The position numbers and the translations under genes are program-made. Shown here piece after piece: positions 1 through 7,100 of a stretch of 64,000 nucleotides of DNA. This stretch comes from Verrucomicrobiota bacterium. GTDB lineage: Bacteria > Verrucomicrobiota > Kiritimatiellia > CAIQIC01. The stretch's first letter is position 1. Every line of letters begins with the position of its first letter. The notes beneath the pieces are model-generated. The model was not told where the DNA came from. It did no database searches and saw nothing but the letters and a program-made list of their open reading frames with translations. The stretch lies in NCBI GenBank assembly GCA_004321905.1, contig SCQF01000039.1:1-64000 (forward strand). The letters are read 5' to 3'.

Positions 1-24
1 GGAGGATCAAGCCGCCTGAACCTT

Positions 25-50
25 TTGGCCCACGGGTACCCGTGGGCCAA
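25..50. repeat. Perfect 26-bp palindrome
   Basis: The 26 bases read identically on both strands, with centre GGTACC and outer arms TTGGCCCACG. It lies about 30 bp past the stop of the broken pseudopilin on the minus strand. The minus-strand downstream side is not U-rich, so a simple intrinsic terminator is not clearly supported. It may be another dispersed palindrome. Confidence 0.6.
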
Positions 51-79
51 GTAAACAAACGAACCATCAACACCGATGA

Positions 80-248
80 CTACGGCTCACCCAATGTGCG
101 AAATATTCTGGACACAACCCCGGGCACCACCGTCGCAAGCAAGATACCCATGACCGCCAACAGCTCAACCAAGGTGAAACCAGCAGAGCGAAATCTGAAA
201 CCTGAAAGCTGACGGCCGATAGTTGACCGCTGATAGCTTTATCTTCAT
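80..248 (-). pseudogene. Broken prepilin (type II secretion/type IV pseudopilin)
   Basis: An ATG at 248 overlaps the stop of the upstream prepilin gene (ATGA), as expected for the next gene of the operon. Its leader frame runs into an early stop, whereas the conserved prepilin motif FTLVELLAVMGILLA is in another frame and stops at 80-82 after about 20 further residues. The neighbouring prepilins carry 130 or more residues after this motif. A frameshift in the leader plus early termination therefore leave a non-functional copy, unless there is a base-call error. The leader is built from the CTGAAAC and GCTGA repeats seen in the sister genes, so slippage there could explain the shift. Confidence 0.6.
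190..240. repeat. CTGAAAC and GCTGACCG degenerate repeats in a prepilin leader
   Basis: Direct reading shows ATCTGAAACCTGAAAGCTGAC followed by degenerate GCTGA/GATAG units. The same two repeat types occur at about 800-870, 1470-1575, 2090-2150 and 2427-2495. In each case they lie between a prepilin start codon and its FTLIEL motif. Confidence 0.7.
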
Positions 249-880
249 TTCCACGACCGAATATGAGAAGAATCGCTTGGGTCATCCCTCCAACTGTTCC
301 GGACAGGGCCCCACGACCACACCGCCACATTGCGCCCAGCGATACTGCCGCCATCGGCATTGGGGGAATCAATTTGATTATCAAAATTCCAATCCGCCGT
401 CACATAGTAGCGATTCCCCCAAAGATCGGCCAAGTCGCCCACCTGTGCTGTCCCCCCCATGCTTATGGTTAAAAAACTATTGGTGTGTACATCCAAAAAT
501 ACAATATTACGCGAGTTGGAAAACCTGGCATCTGCACCATGTCCACCGCACAGAACAGTAATCAATTGCGCGTAGTCACCGTCGTAGAAGTGGTCAGCGG
601 TGGCGTCGCCCACTCCCTGCCCAGGAAAGTGGCTATATTCCTGCTGATAGGCCTCCACCGCGCGCGCGATGGCATGCACTTCGCCGCGCGCCTTGGTGAT
701 TTTCCCTTTGGTGATCGCGCCAAAGATGGCCGGCTGCAAGACCCCCGCCAAGATGGCAATGATGGCGATGACCACGAGCAACTCGATCAACGTGAAACCA
801 TAGCAGGAGCTTCGACAGCGGATAGCGAACAACAGATCGCTAAGCGCTGATCGCTGACCGTTGATAACTGCTCGTTTCAT
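245..880 (-). CDS. Prepilin-type pseudopilin (GspG-like)
   Basis: A 211-residue protein with the class III prepilin signature [10 protein letters not shown](I) followed by a hydrophobic helix. The invariant Glu lies five residues after the processing site. The C-terminal part carries the aromatic SWGP motif typical of GspG-like pseudopilins, which form periplasmic pseudopili in type II secretion-like systems. The start at 880 is chosen over an ATG at 892 because it overlaps the upstream stop (ATGA) and has a GGAGGG ribosome site just before it. The leader peptide is encoded by low-complexity repeats rather than conserved sequence. It is the third gene of a four-gene pseudopilin operon. No secretion ATPase or secretin gene is visible nearby. 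Confidence 0.85.
   Translation of the reverse strand: MKRAVINGQRSALSDLLFAIRCRSSCYGFTLIELLVVIAIIAILAGVLQPAIFGAITKGKITKARGEVHAIARAVEAYQQEYSHFPGQGVGDATADHFYDGDYAQLITVLCGGHGADARFSNSRNIVFLDVHTNSFLTISMGGTAQVGDLADLWGNRYYVTADWNFDNQIDSPNADGGSIAGRNVAVWSWGPVRNSWRDDPSDSSHIRSWK
800..870. repeat. GCTGATCG-type repeats in a prepilin leader
   Basis: Units such as GCTGATCGCTGACCG, GCGGATAGCG and AGATCGCTAAG crowd the leader region of the 245-880 gene. They are degenerate direct repeats of roughly eight bases. Confidence 0.55.
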
Positions 881-1593
881 TTTGCCCTCCATGAACGAAT
901 GTGCGCCTTGTTCTTGTTATCCGGCTGACAACTGGCATCCGTACCCCACGACCACACCGCCACAGTATTGGTGACCTGCTCATTATCGGCGCTATTGATC
1001 AAGCCGTTCATACTCCAATTGGCGACCACATGATAACGATGCCCCCATGGATCGGCCAATTGGCCGCTCTGCGCCGCATCGGTACCGGTCAGGTTATTCG
1101 TGACAATACTACTATCGGAAAGCACCAAAAAAACCCTGGAGCGTGGATTCTGATTTTGCCAACTGCCGCCACCGACAAAATTATCAACGGTGCCGGCCGT
1201 ATTGGTACCGCGCAAGGTGGCGATCAGCATGCTATAATCCGTATCCTCCAAGGTATAATCCTTATTATCCGCCGTGTCATCTTGTTTGGGAAATTTCCCG
1301 TATTCGGCAAGATAGGCTTGCATGGCTTGCTCAATCAGCTTGCATTCGGAACGCGCCCGCGCCACCTTGCTGCTCTTGATCCCCGACATGATGGCCGGGA
1401 ATAACAAACCCGCCAACAACGCAATGATGGCAATCACAACCAATAGTTCGATCAAGGTGAAGGCAATGCGAAATCTGAAATCAGAAACTTGAAACTTGAA
1501 ACCCGAAACCGGAAATCGGCACAGCTGGTGGATTGCGACCTGCCGACCGCCGATCTCTGATTGCTGACCGCTTTCTTTCATCTTCCACGTCAT
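877..1593 (-). CDS. Prepilin-type pseudopilin (GspG-like)
   Basis: A 238-residue protein with the prepilin motif [18 protein letters not shown] and a C-terminal SWGT/HIRSW segment almost identical to that of the next gene, which indicates recent duplication. The start at 1593 is preceded by GGAAGG with six bases of spacing. An ATG at 1581 is an alternative. The long leader of about 45 residues before FTLIEL is encoded by CTGAAAC-type heptads (VSGFKFQVSDFRF on translation). Its stop overlaps the start of the following pseudopilin, so the two are translationally coupled. Mature pseudopilins act in the periplasm after prepilin peptidase cleavage. No peptidase gene is in the window. Confidence 0.85.
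   Translation of the reverse strand: MTWKMKESGQQSEIGGRQVAIHQLCRFPVSGFKFQVSDFRFRIAFTLIELLVVIAIIALLAGLLFPAIMSGIKSSKVARARSECKLIEQAMQAYLAEYGKFPKQDDTADNKDYTLEDTDYSMLIATLRGTNTAGTVDNFVGGGSWQNQNPRSRVFLVLSDSSIVTNNLTGTDAAQSGQLADPWGHRYHVVANWSMNGLINSADNEQVTNTVAVWSWGTDASCQPDNKNKAHIRSWRAK
1468..1575. repeat. CTGAAAC heptads followed by GCTGACCG repeats
   Basis: On the plus strand the units AATCTGAAATCAGAAAC, TTGAAAC, TTGAAAC, CCGAAAC and CGGAAATC run in tandem, then GATTGCGACC, GACCGCCGATC and GATTGCTGACCGC. They encode most of the leader of the 877-1593 prepilin. Confidence 0.75.
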
Positions 1594-1666
1594 TCCACAC
1601 CTTCCATTGTTTTCATACTTCTCTAGAATAAAGCAGTTTGCATGACCTCGAATTTCATCCGCGCGC

Positions 1667-2179
1667 TTACTGCACCGCCGCCCAGTTAGAGAGGTCATCG
1701 CCACCGCCGTTATCATTTTGCCCATTCGGCCCCCACGACCAGAGATCATAGCCGTCCGCATTATGCGTACCGGGCGCTTGATAAAAATAATTCCCGCCCC
1801 ACGGATCAACCAGCCGCGATCCCATCACAACGCTTGTATCTTTTAGATATACCTTCGCTCCCTTACACAAGGCGTTATAGAGCGCGGTTTCATTACCCGG
1901 CGGATAACCGCCATATTCAATTTGATAATCCGCGAGCGCGTTTTTGATGGTCTCCATATTGGCATGGCAGCGCGCCACGCTCGCCTTACGCATGGCATAA
2001 CTGGCCCCGCCGACCACCAGCGCCGCCAGCATGGCGATGATGGTAATAACGGCCAATAGCTCGACCAAGGTGAAGGCACGATGCGAAAACCGGAAACTTG
2101 AAACTTGAGACTTGCAAGCTAATCGCTGAAAGCCGATCGCTGCCATTTGCTGCACCAGCCTGGTTGCGTGTATGTTCAT
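1667..2179 (-). CDS. Prepilin-type pseudopilin (GspG-like)
   Basis: A 170-residue protein with FTLVELLAVITIIAMLAAL, then a helical segment and a YPPGNE...DPWGG...LWSWGPNG tail. This is the usual architecture of a major pseudopilin of the GspG type. The start at 2179 has AGGAG nine bases upstream. It is the first gene of the minus-strand pseudopilin operon, followed after about 70 bp by the next copy. The leader again contains the CTGAAAC-type repeat. Family assignment is firm; the secretion or adhesion role is inferred. Confidence 0.85.
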   Translation of the reverse strand: MNIHATRLVQQMAAIGFQRLACKSQVSSFRFSHRAFTLVELLAVITIIAMLAALVVGGASYAMRKASVARCHANMETIKNALADYQIEYGGYPPGNETALYNALCKGAKVYLKDTSVVMGSRLVDPWGGNYFYQAPGTHNADGYDLWSWGPNGQNDNGGGDDLSNWAAVQ

Positions 2180-2218
2180 CGTTCCATGCTCCTGCCGCAC
2201 ACGGCAATATACAACCAC

Positions 2219-2411
2219 TCTTCGGCGCCGTCCATGCCGAAAAACGGGGCAGAAATTTAACCACGAAACACACGGAAGGCCATAAAAGGGAGGGATCCTC
2301 AGCTTGGTTCATCCGTGGTCTTCTTCCTCTCATCACCCATCACTTGCACTTTATGCTTTCTTTTCTCCATTTTCCCTTTGCGCCGGCGCGTTAAAAACGT
2401 ATTATTCTTCC
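2219..2411. other. Gap between divergent prepilin genes with CACGGATG-type repeat
   Basis: This gap of about 190 bp holds AACCACGAAACACACGGAAGG near 2260 and TTCATCCGTGGTC near 2305. The two are loosely complementary halves of an element also seen at 3985-4075. Promoters for both divergent transcripts are expected here, but no clear -35/-10 pair was found. Confidence 0.4.
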
Positions 2412-3179
2412 ATGAACTCATTGCCATCAGCTAACAGCTATCCGCCTTTCCGTTCAGGTTTCAGGTTTCAGGTTTCACGCTTCACGTTTCTCTCCGGCTT
2501 CACCCTCATCGAGCTGTTGGTGGTGATCGCCATCATCGGCATTCTCGGCGGCATGCTCTTCCCTGCCATCAACGCGGCCAAACGCAGCGCCCAACGCGCC
2601 GCCTGCGCATCAAACCTGAAGCAAATCGGCATGGCGATTATCAGCTATGCTAGTGACAATGACGGATTGCTATGTTCTTCGACCTATTACATTGTTCCCC
2701 CAATGTATAGAACAACCCCCCCTTATCCGTCTTTGGGATATTATCTAGCCCCCTACTTGGGGATGTCTACCAACAGTGTTTCTTCTTATACGATCATTCC
2801 AACCATGGTTTGCCCCGGCTTTAAATCAGCTATGCAACCTAAACGCCCTAATGATTGGTGGCAGCTTGCTGAATATGTTCGCATCAAAACCTACACTATA
2901 GATGGTAATACATTGGCTTTTGATCCATTTGAATTTGGCAGCTCCAATCAACACCCCATGGCTGGAATCCATACGACGACAGGCGCATCGGTCAGTCCCA
3001 GCAAAGTTTGCGTCTTGGGCGAGGTGGACCAAAAGAACAACCCGAACAGCCCCTCCATTCCCAGCGCGGAGCTTCCGCCTGACCCCGTGCATGGCAGCAC
3101 CCGCAACTATCTTTTTTTAGATGCTCATGTCGAAAGCATCCCGACTGACCATGACATCCTCACGCGTTCAGGACAATAA
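2412..3179 (+). CDS. DUF1559-like prepilin (H-X9-DG type)
   Basis: A 255-residue protein with [19 protein letters not shown], then [19 protein letters not shown], the hallmark helix of the large PVC prepilin family. The C-terminal LFLDAHVES corresponds to the H-X9-DG-type tail. The first ATG in a sensible position is 2412. Earlier in-frame ATGs fall in an intergenic repeat. Its leader contains GGTTTCAGGTTTCAGGTTTC heptads, the same family as in the divergent genes but in the opposite orientation. The family is hugely expanded in planctomycetes and verrucomicrobia. Its exact role is unknown. Confidence 0.85.
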   Translation: MNSLPSANSYPPFRSGFRFQVSRFTFLSGFTLIELLVVIAIIGILGGMLFPAINAAKRSAQRAACASNLKQIGMAIISYASDNDGLLCSSTYYIVPPMYRTTPPYPSLGYYLAPYLGMSTNSVSSYTIIPTMVCPGFKSAMQPKRPNDWWQLAEYVRIKTYTIDGNTLAFDPFEFGSSNQHPMAGIHTTTGASVSPSKVCVLGEVDQKNNPNSPSIPSAELPPDPVHGSTRNYLFLDAHVESIPTDHDILTRSGQ

Positions 3180-3231
3180 CGATCACCGTCTTCACTTTGC
3201 TTCATCGCCTTGAAGCTTCTATCCTCTAGTC

Positions 3232-3951
3232 ATGCTCATGAAACATATTCTGCCCAATCTCATCCGGCTCACCCGCGAACTGGGCCGCGAAGAGCGCGGG
3301 CTGACCATCACCGGCGAGGGCAATACCAGCGCCACGCTGGGTGACGGCACGTTTTGGATCAAGGCCTCCGGACTGGGACTGGTGAACATCACCGCGCGCG
3401 GTTTCTGTCGCGTTCAAACCGATAAAGTGCTCGCCCTGCTCAATGATCCACGCGTGACCGACGCCAACGCCGGCGCGGCCATGTGCCGTGCGCTCGTGAA
3501 CCCCCAAGCGCCGCGCCCTTCCATTGAAACGATTCTTCATGCGCTATGTTTGACCGATCCGACCATCCGCTTCGTGGCGCACACCCATCCGCTCGGACTC
3601 TTACGCGTTTTGTGTAGTCGTGCGGGGGCGAAGCCGTTTCGTCGGCACTTCTATCCCTTTGCGGTGGTCACCTGCGGGCGTCATATCGCGGCCGTCGGCT
3701 TTCACAATCCCGGCCTGGCACTGGCGCTCGCGGTGCAAAAGGAACTTACGCGCTATCGCCGCGTGCACGGTTGTTCGCCGCGCCTGCTGCTGATGGCCAA
3801 CCACGGCATCGTGGCGCTGGGACGTACGGCGGAAGAAGCGCTCAACATCACGCTGATGGCAGAAAAATGGGCGCAACTACTCGAGGGCACACAGCGCTGG
3901 GGCGGCCCTTCGTTCTTGCCGGAACACGCCTTCGCGCACCTGAATGCGTGA
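3232..3951 (+). CDS. Class II aldolase/adducin-family protein
   Basis: A 239-residue protein with the class II aldolase landmarks: GEGNTSA in the phosphate-binding region, HTHP supplying two metal ligands, and a later NHG supplying the third histidine. The family cleaves or epimerises phosphorylated sugars such as fuculose-1-phosphate, rhamnulose-1-phosphate and ribulose-5-phosphate using a divalent metal. The substrate cannot be told from sequence alone. An alternative ATG lies two codons downstream. No strong ribosome site is visible. It stands alone between the prepilin and a repeat-filled gap. Confidence 0.75.
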   Translation: MLMKHILPNLIRLTRELGREERGLTITGEGNTSATLGDGTFWIKASGLGLVNITARGFCRVQTDKVLALLNDPRVTDANAGAAMCRALVNPQAPRPSIETILHALCLTDPTIRFVAHTHPLGLLRVLCSRAGAKPFRRHFYPFAVVTCGRHIAAVGFHNPGLALALAVQKELTRYRRVHGCSPRLLLMANHGIVALGRTAEEALNITLMAEKWAQLLEGTQRWGGPSFLPEHAFAHLNA

Positions 3952-4074
3952 AAAGATGTTACAGAGGCATAGAGAATTCAAAATATAGCCACAGATGAAC
4001 ACAGCTAGACAGGGCTTGTTTTTATCTGCGTAAATCTGCGTCCCTCGTGGTTTTCTTGCTTTTTATTTCAAGTT
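3952..4074. repeat. CACAGATGAACACAG / CTGCGTAAATCTGCGT dispersed repeat
   Basis: This gap contains GCCACAGATGAACACAG, then TTATCTGCGTAAATCTGCGTCC and CTCGTGGTTTTC. These are short internally repeated halves in opposite sense, separated by a few dozen bases. A similar degenerate element is at 2255-2310. No gene is visible in the gap. Confidence 0.55.
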
Positions 4075-4566
4075 TCATGACTCATCATTCTTTTTCGCCG
4101 CCCACGGCGGGAAAAGCAGCGTCAGTTCGCCGCGCCCGATGCGGTTGCAATCCACCTCGATGCACGCGCCTTTTTTAACCTCGATATTCAAATGACCTTC
4201 CGCCGTCACCCCGGCGATCATCCGCGAAATATCCGGTTCGTGCCCCACCACCGCGACACGCTCCAGCTTGTGTTCCAACCCGCGCAACCAGCGCATGAAC
4301 GCCCGATAATCCGCGCCGGGATTGAATTCCGCCGTATGCGCGCGCGCTGCCTTGGGAAAAACTTCCGCCAACAAATCCGCGGTTTGCCGCGCCCGCACCG
4401 CGTCCGACGACACGATCAACTCCAGCGGCTCATAAAATCCTGCCAGCGCCCGGAATGTCCGGCACGCCTTGCGCGCACCTTCATCGGTCAGCGGACGGAC
4501 GAGGTCATCGCCACGAAAGTTCAGCGGTTCGACTGCGATGGCATGCCGTACGAATAGAATTTTCAT
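4075..4566 (-). CDS. sixA: SixA-like phosphohistidine phosphatase
   Basis: A 163-residue histidine phosphatase. The N-terminal RHA motif provides the phospho-accepting histidine, SSDAVRARQTA follows, and VVGHEPD carries the second catalytic histidine. Length and motifs match SixA, which dephosphorylates histidine phosphotransfer domains, though the true substrate here is unknown. The start at 4566 is the ATG directly before KILFVRHA. A longer frame upstream reads through a palindromic repeat and is rejected. It lies 35 bp downstream of the oxidoreductase gene, separated only by that palindrome. Confidence 0.8.
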   Translation of the reverse strand: MKILFVRHAIAVEPLNFRGDDLVRPLTDEGARKACRTFRALAGFYEPLELIVSSDAVRARQTADLLAEVFPKAARAHTAEFNPGADYRAFMRWLRGLEHKLERVAVVGHEPDISRMIAGVTAEGHLNIEVKKGACIEVDCNRIGRGELTLLFPPWAAKKNDES

Positions 4567-4580
4567 GTGTGTGACCAGTT

Positions 4581-4599
4581 TTTTCCAAGGCTTGGAAAA
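4581..4599. repeat. TTTTCCAAGGCTTGGAAAA palindrome (single copy)
   Basis: A perfect 9-bp-arm palindrome with a one-base centre, filling the gap between the oxidoreductase stop and the sixA start. No partner lies 32 bp away, so this is one of the solitary copies. Confidence 0.9.
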
Positions 4600-4601
4600 C
4601 C

Positions 4602-5948
4602 TCAGACCTTCCACGGGCCGCGATACTCCCGCGTCAGCCACGCCGGATCGCCCGTGCCGCCGACAAATTCAAATTTGAGCGGGTCCCACTTGATCTTTTG
4701 GCCGTGATAATAGGCTTGGCTCATCAGGTGGCAGCAGATGGCCGAGTGACCACCAACTTGTTCGCTGGTGATCGGCTTCTGGCGCGTCTGGATGCACCTG
4801 AGGAAATCGGTTTGATGATTCTTGCTCTCATACAGTTTGATCTTGGCGTCCTTCAAAAACGCGCGCTCCGCCTTTTGCACCTGCGCGGCACAGGACGTGT
4901 TTTCCGCGTCGGAATGCTTCTTGCCTTTGTTGTCATGTTTTTCGGTATAAGCGGCGATGACTTCGCTGCCACGCTGGAAGAAAAACTTGCCGCGGTTGAC
5001 CAGCACTTCACCCTCTGTGCCGTAGAACGATACGCCGAAGCCGTCCTTATGCTCCACGGTGATGCCGTTGGCATAGACCAGCTTGGCGCCGCGTTTATCA
5101 TCCGAATGCGTTGGTGGCCGTGCTTCCACCGGGCCGCTGCCGTCCATGCCCAGCCCCCATTGCGCGATGTCGAGGTGGTGCGCCCCCCAGTCGGTGATAT
5201 AGCCGCCGCCATATTCGCGATAGAGCCGCCACATCACCCAATGATCGGGGAAGCCGCGCGGGCTCAGCACGGCATTATAGGGCCGCACCGGCGCGGGACC
5301 TTGCCAGAGATCCCAATCCAGCCCCGGCTCCGCCGGCTCTTCCGGCAAGTTGCACGGGATCGCCGGATCGCCAAAACTGCATTCGATGCGTTGCAAAGTC
5401 CCGATCGCACCGTTGCGGACCAACTCGCAGGCCACGCGAAACTCCTTCATCGAACGCTGCATCGAGCCGGTCTGCAACACGCGCTTATGGGCATCCACGG
5501 CCTGCATGACCGCGATGGCTTCGTGGATGTTGTGCGTCAGCGGTTTCTCGCAATAGACATCCTTGCCGGCGCGCAAGGCCGCCAGCGTGATGAGCGCATG
5601 CCAGTGATCCGGCGTGGCGATGGCCACCGCGTCAATGTCGTTCCGCGCCAGCAATTCCCGGAAATCGTTGTAAGCAGCGCAATCGCTGTTCCCGTAAAAT
5701 TTGTCCACCTGCTGTTTCGCCAGAGTGCGGCGGTTGGTATCCACATCGCAGACCGCGAGCACGCGCGTGTCCTGCCCCAAGAAATTGCCCAACAAGCCCC
5801 GGCCCATCTTACCTTGTCCGATGAAGCCCATCCCCAGCTTGCTGCTCGGTGGCGTCGCGGCCGCCCAAAGACGGGAAGGCAAAATGAACGGAACCGCCGC
5901 CGCCGAAGCGGTCACACTTTTCAAAAATATACGCCGATTGGTTTGCAT
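4602..5948 (-). CDS. Tat-exported Gfo/Idh/MocA-family oxidoreductase
   Basis: A 448-residue protein. The N-terminus has a twin-arginine signal (NRRIFLK followed by a hydrophobic stretch ending about residue 30). A Rossmann dinucleotide site follows (GFIGQGKMGRG), then the family motif CEKPLTHN with the catalytic Lys, and WGAHHLD in the second domain. Such enzymes oxidise or epimerise sugars with bound NAD(P), here outside the cytoplasmic membrane. The start at 5948 has AAAGGAC upstream. The longer open frame to 6116 runs through two palindromes and is not credible. A second Tat-type relative is at 32849. Confidence 0.85.
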   Translation of the reverse strand: MQTNRRIFLKSVTASAAAVPFILPSRLWAAATPPSSKLGMGFIGQGKMGRGLLGNFLGQDTRVLAVCDVDTNRRTLAKQQVDKFYGNSDCAAYNDFRELLARNDIDAVAIATPDHWHALITLAALRAGKDVYCEKPLTHNIHEAIAVMQAVDAHKRVLQTGSMQRSMKEFRVACELVRNGAIGTLQRIECSFGDPAIPCNLPEEPAEPGLDWDLWQGPAPVRPYNAVLSPRGFPDHWVMWRLYREYGGGYITDWGAHHLDIAQWGLGMDGSGPVEARPPTHSDDKRGAKLVYANGITVEHKDGFGVSFYGTEGEVLVNRGKFFFQRGSEVIAAYTEKHDNKGKKHSDAENTSCAAQVQKAERAFLKDAKIKLYESKNHQTDFLRCIQTRQKPITSEQVGGHSAICCHLMSQAYYHGQKIKWDPLKFEFVGGTGDPAWLTREYRGPWKV

Positions 5949-6032
5949 GCTGTCCTTTCGTTCGGCGCGGTAGATATCGCGCGGCAACGCTGAATGCAAC
6001 AACGGATGTGGGGGGCGGTTTATTGTGGATGG

Positions 6033-6083
6033 TTTTCCAAGGGTTGGAAAACCGGCGGAACACTTTTTCCAAGCCTTGGAAAA
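6033..6083. repeat. Paired TTTTCCAA..TTGGAAAA palindromes
   Basis: Copy one at 6033-6051 (centre GGG) and copy two at 6065-6083 (centre GCC). The centres are 32 bp apart. The pair fills the gap between the oxidoreductase and the next minus-strand gene. Confidence 0.9.
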
Positions 6084-6087
6084 CGCC

Positions 6088-7065
6088 TCATTCCGGCTTG
6101 GGCCGGCGCAGGACATCCCACAGCACGAACAGCGCGCCCGGCAACATCGCGCCGAAAATCAGGGGATAGGTGATCAGCGAAACAGCCAAACACACGGGTC
6201 GCGGTATACCGGCGCAACCAAAGAAGTACAGGAACGCGCCCTCTTTGACACCGAGTCCAAAATAGGAAATCGGGAGCAAGGTGAACATATTGATCATCGG
6301 GACAAACGCGGCGGCCTGGCTCACCGGCACGGGATGCTGCACGGCGTAAAACAGCAACACGATCTGTACCACCCGCAAAATTTGCGCCAGCAGATTGAGC
6401 GCGAAGACCTTCGCCAGTTTGGCGGGATGGTGCCGGAACGACGTGAGCGAATCGTGGATGGCCACAATACGTTCGGCCAGCGTGATGATGCGCGCTGCCA
6501 GGCGGCCACGTCCGGCCAGCCGGCGTTGCAACGGCGGCACCCAGAACACCGGCAGCGGCGAAAGTAGTACGCCGATCGCAATCAGCAGCATAGCCGCGAT
6601 GAGGAGAATAGACCACATCGTCCGGTGATCGAGCAAGGCCGGGCCGGCCCAGGCCACGCCGATGAGCGAGAGCACCATGATGGCCAATGCGCCGAGAATG
6701 CGGTCGGCCACCAACGATCCGGCGGCGTGCGTGAAACTTTGTTGTGCGCCCTTCAGCATCATCAGCCGCAAGGCATCGGCGCCAAAACTGACCGGTAACG
6801 CCACGCTGAGAAAGTTGCTGGTAAAAACGATCCGCACCAGCCGCCGCAAGCGGAGGTTGATTCCTTTTTCGCGGAGCAGTAGATTCCATTTCACCGCGAC
6901 CAGCACCGGCTCAGCCAGTACGGTCAGCCAAGCGGCCAGCACCCAGCCGGGCGCGAGCTGCTTGAAATGCAGCGCGAGATCGCGAGGATGGATTTTAGAA
7001 AAAATGATGCTAAAACACAGCGTAATAAACGCCAGCTTGAGCAAGTTGATGAGCCATCTTTTCAT
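6088..7065 (-). CDS. Flippase-like membrane protein (lysylphosphatidylglycerol synthase TM / UPF0104 family)
   Basis: A 325-residue integral membrane protein with about eight hydrophobic segments. It carries the conserved cluster SFGADALRLMML in the N-terminal half and LPISYFGLGVKEGA near the end, as in the UPF0104/AglD/MprF flippase-domain family. Members translocate or influence membrane lipids and glycolipids. No LPG synthase domain is fused. The start at 7065 fits the hydrophobic N-terminus; the frame further upstream overlaps the divergent deacetylase gene. The downstream stop abuts the palindrome pair. Specific substrate unknown. Confidence 0.75.
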   Translation of the reverse strand: MKRWLINLLKLAFITLCFSIIFSKIHPRDLALHFKQLAPGWVLAAWLTVLAEPVLVAVKWNLLLREKGINLRLRRLVRIVFTSNFLSVALPVSFGADALRLMMLKGAQQSFTHAAGSLVADRILGALAIMVLSLIGVAWAGPALLDHRTMWSILLIAAMLLIAIGVLLSPLPVFWVPPLQRRLAGRGRLAARIITLAERIVAIHDSLTSFRHHPAKLAKVFALNLLAQILRVVQIVLLFYAVQHPVPVSQAAAFVPMINMFTLLPISYFGLGVKEGAFLYFFGCAGIPRPVCLAVSLITYPLIFGAMLPGALFVLWDVLRRPKPE

Positions 7066-7100
7066 GTCGCGCGGCGGGACGTTAGCAACGAGGTGACACG

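Noticed and set aside
4698-5993. 431-codon open frame antisense to the Tat oxidoreductase
   Set aside because: Shadow of the minus-strand gene, no signature motif.
6052-6116. Longer N-terminus of the Tat oxidoreductase starting at 6116
   Set aside because: The added residues are translated palindromes and would place the twin-arginine signal far from the N-terminus.
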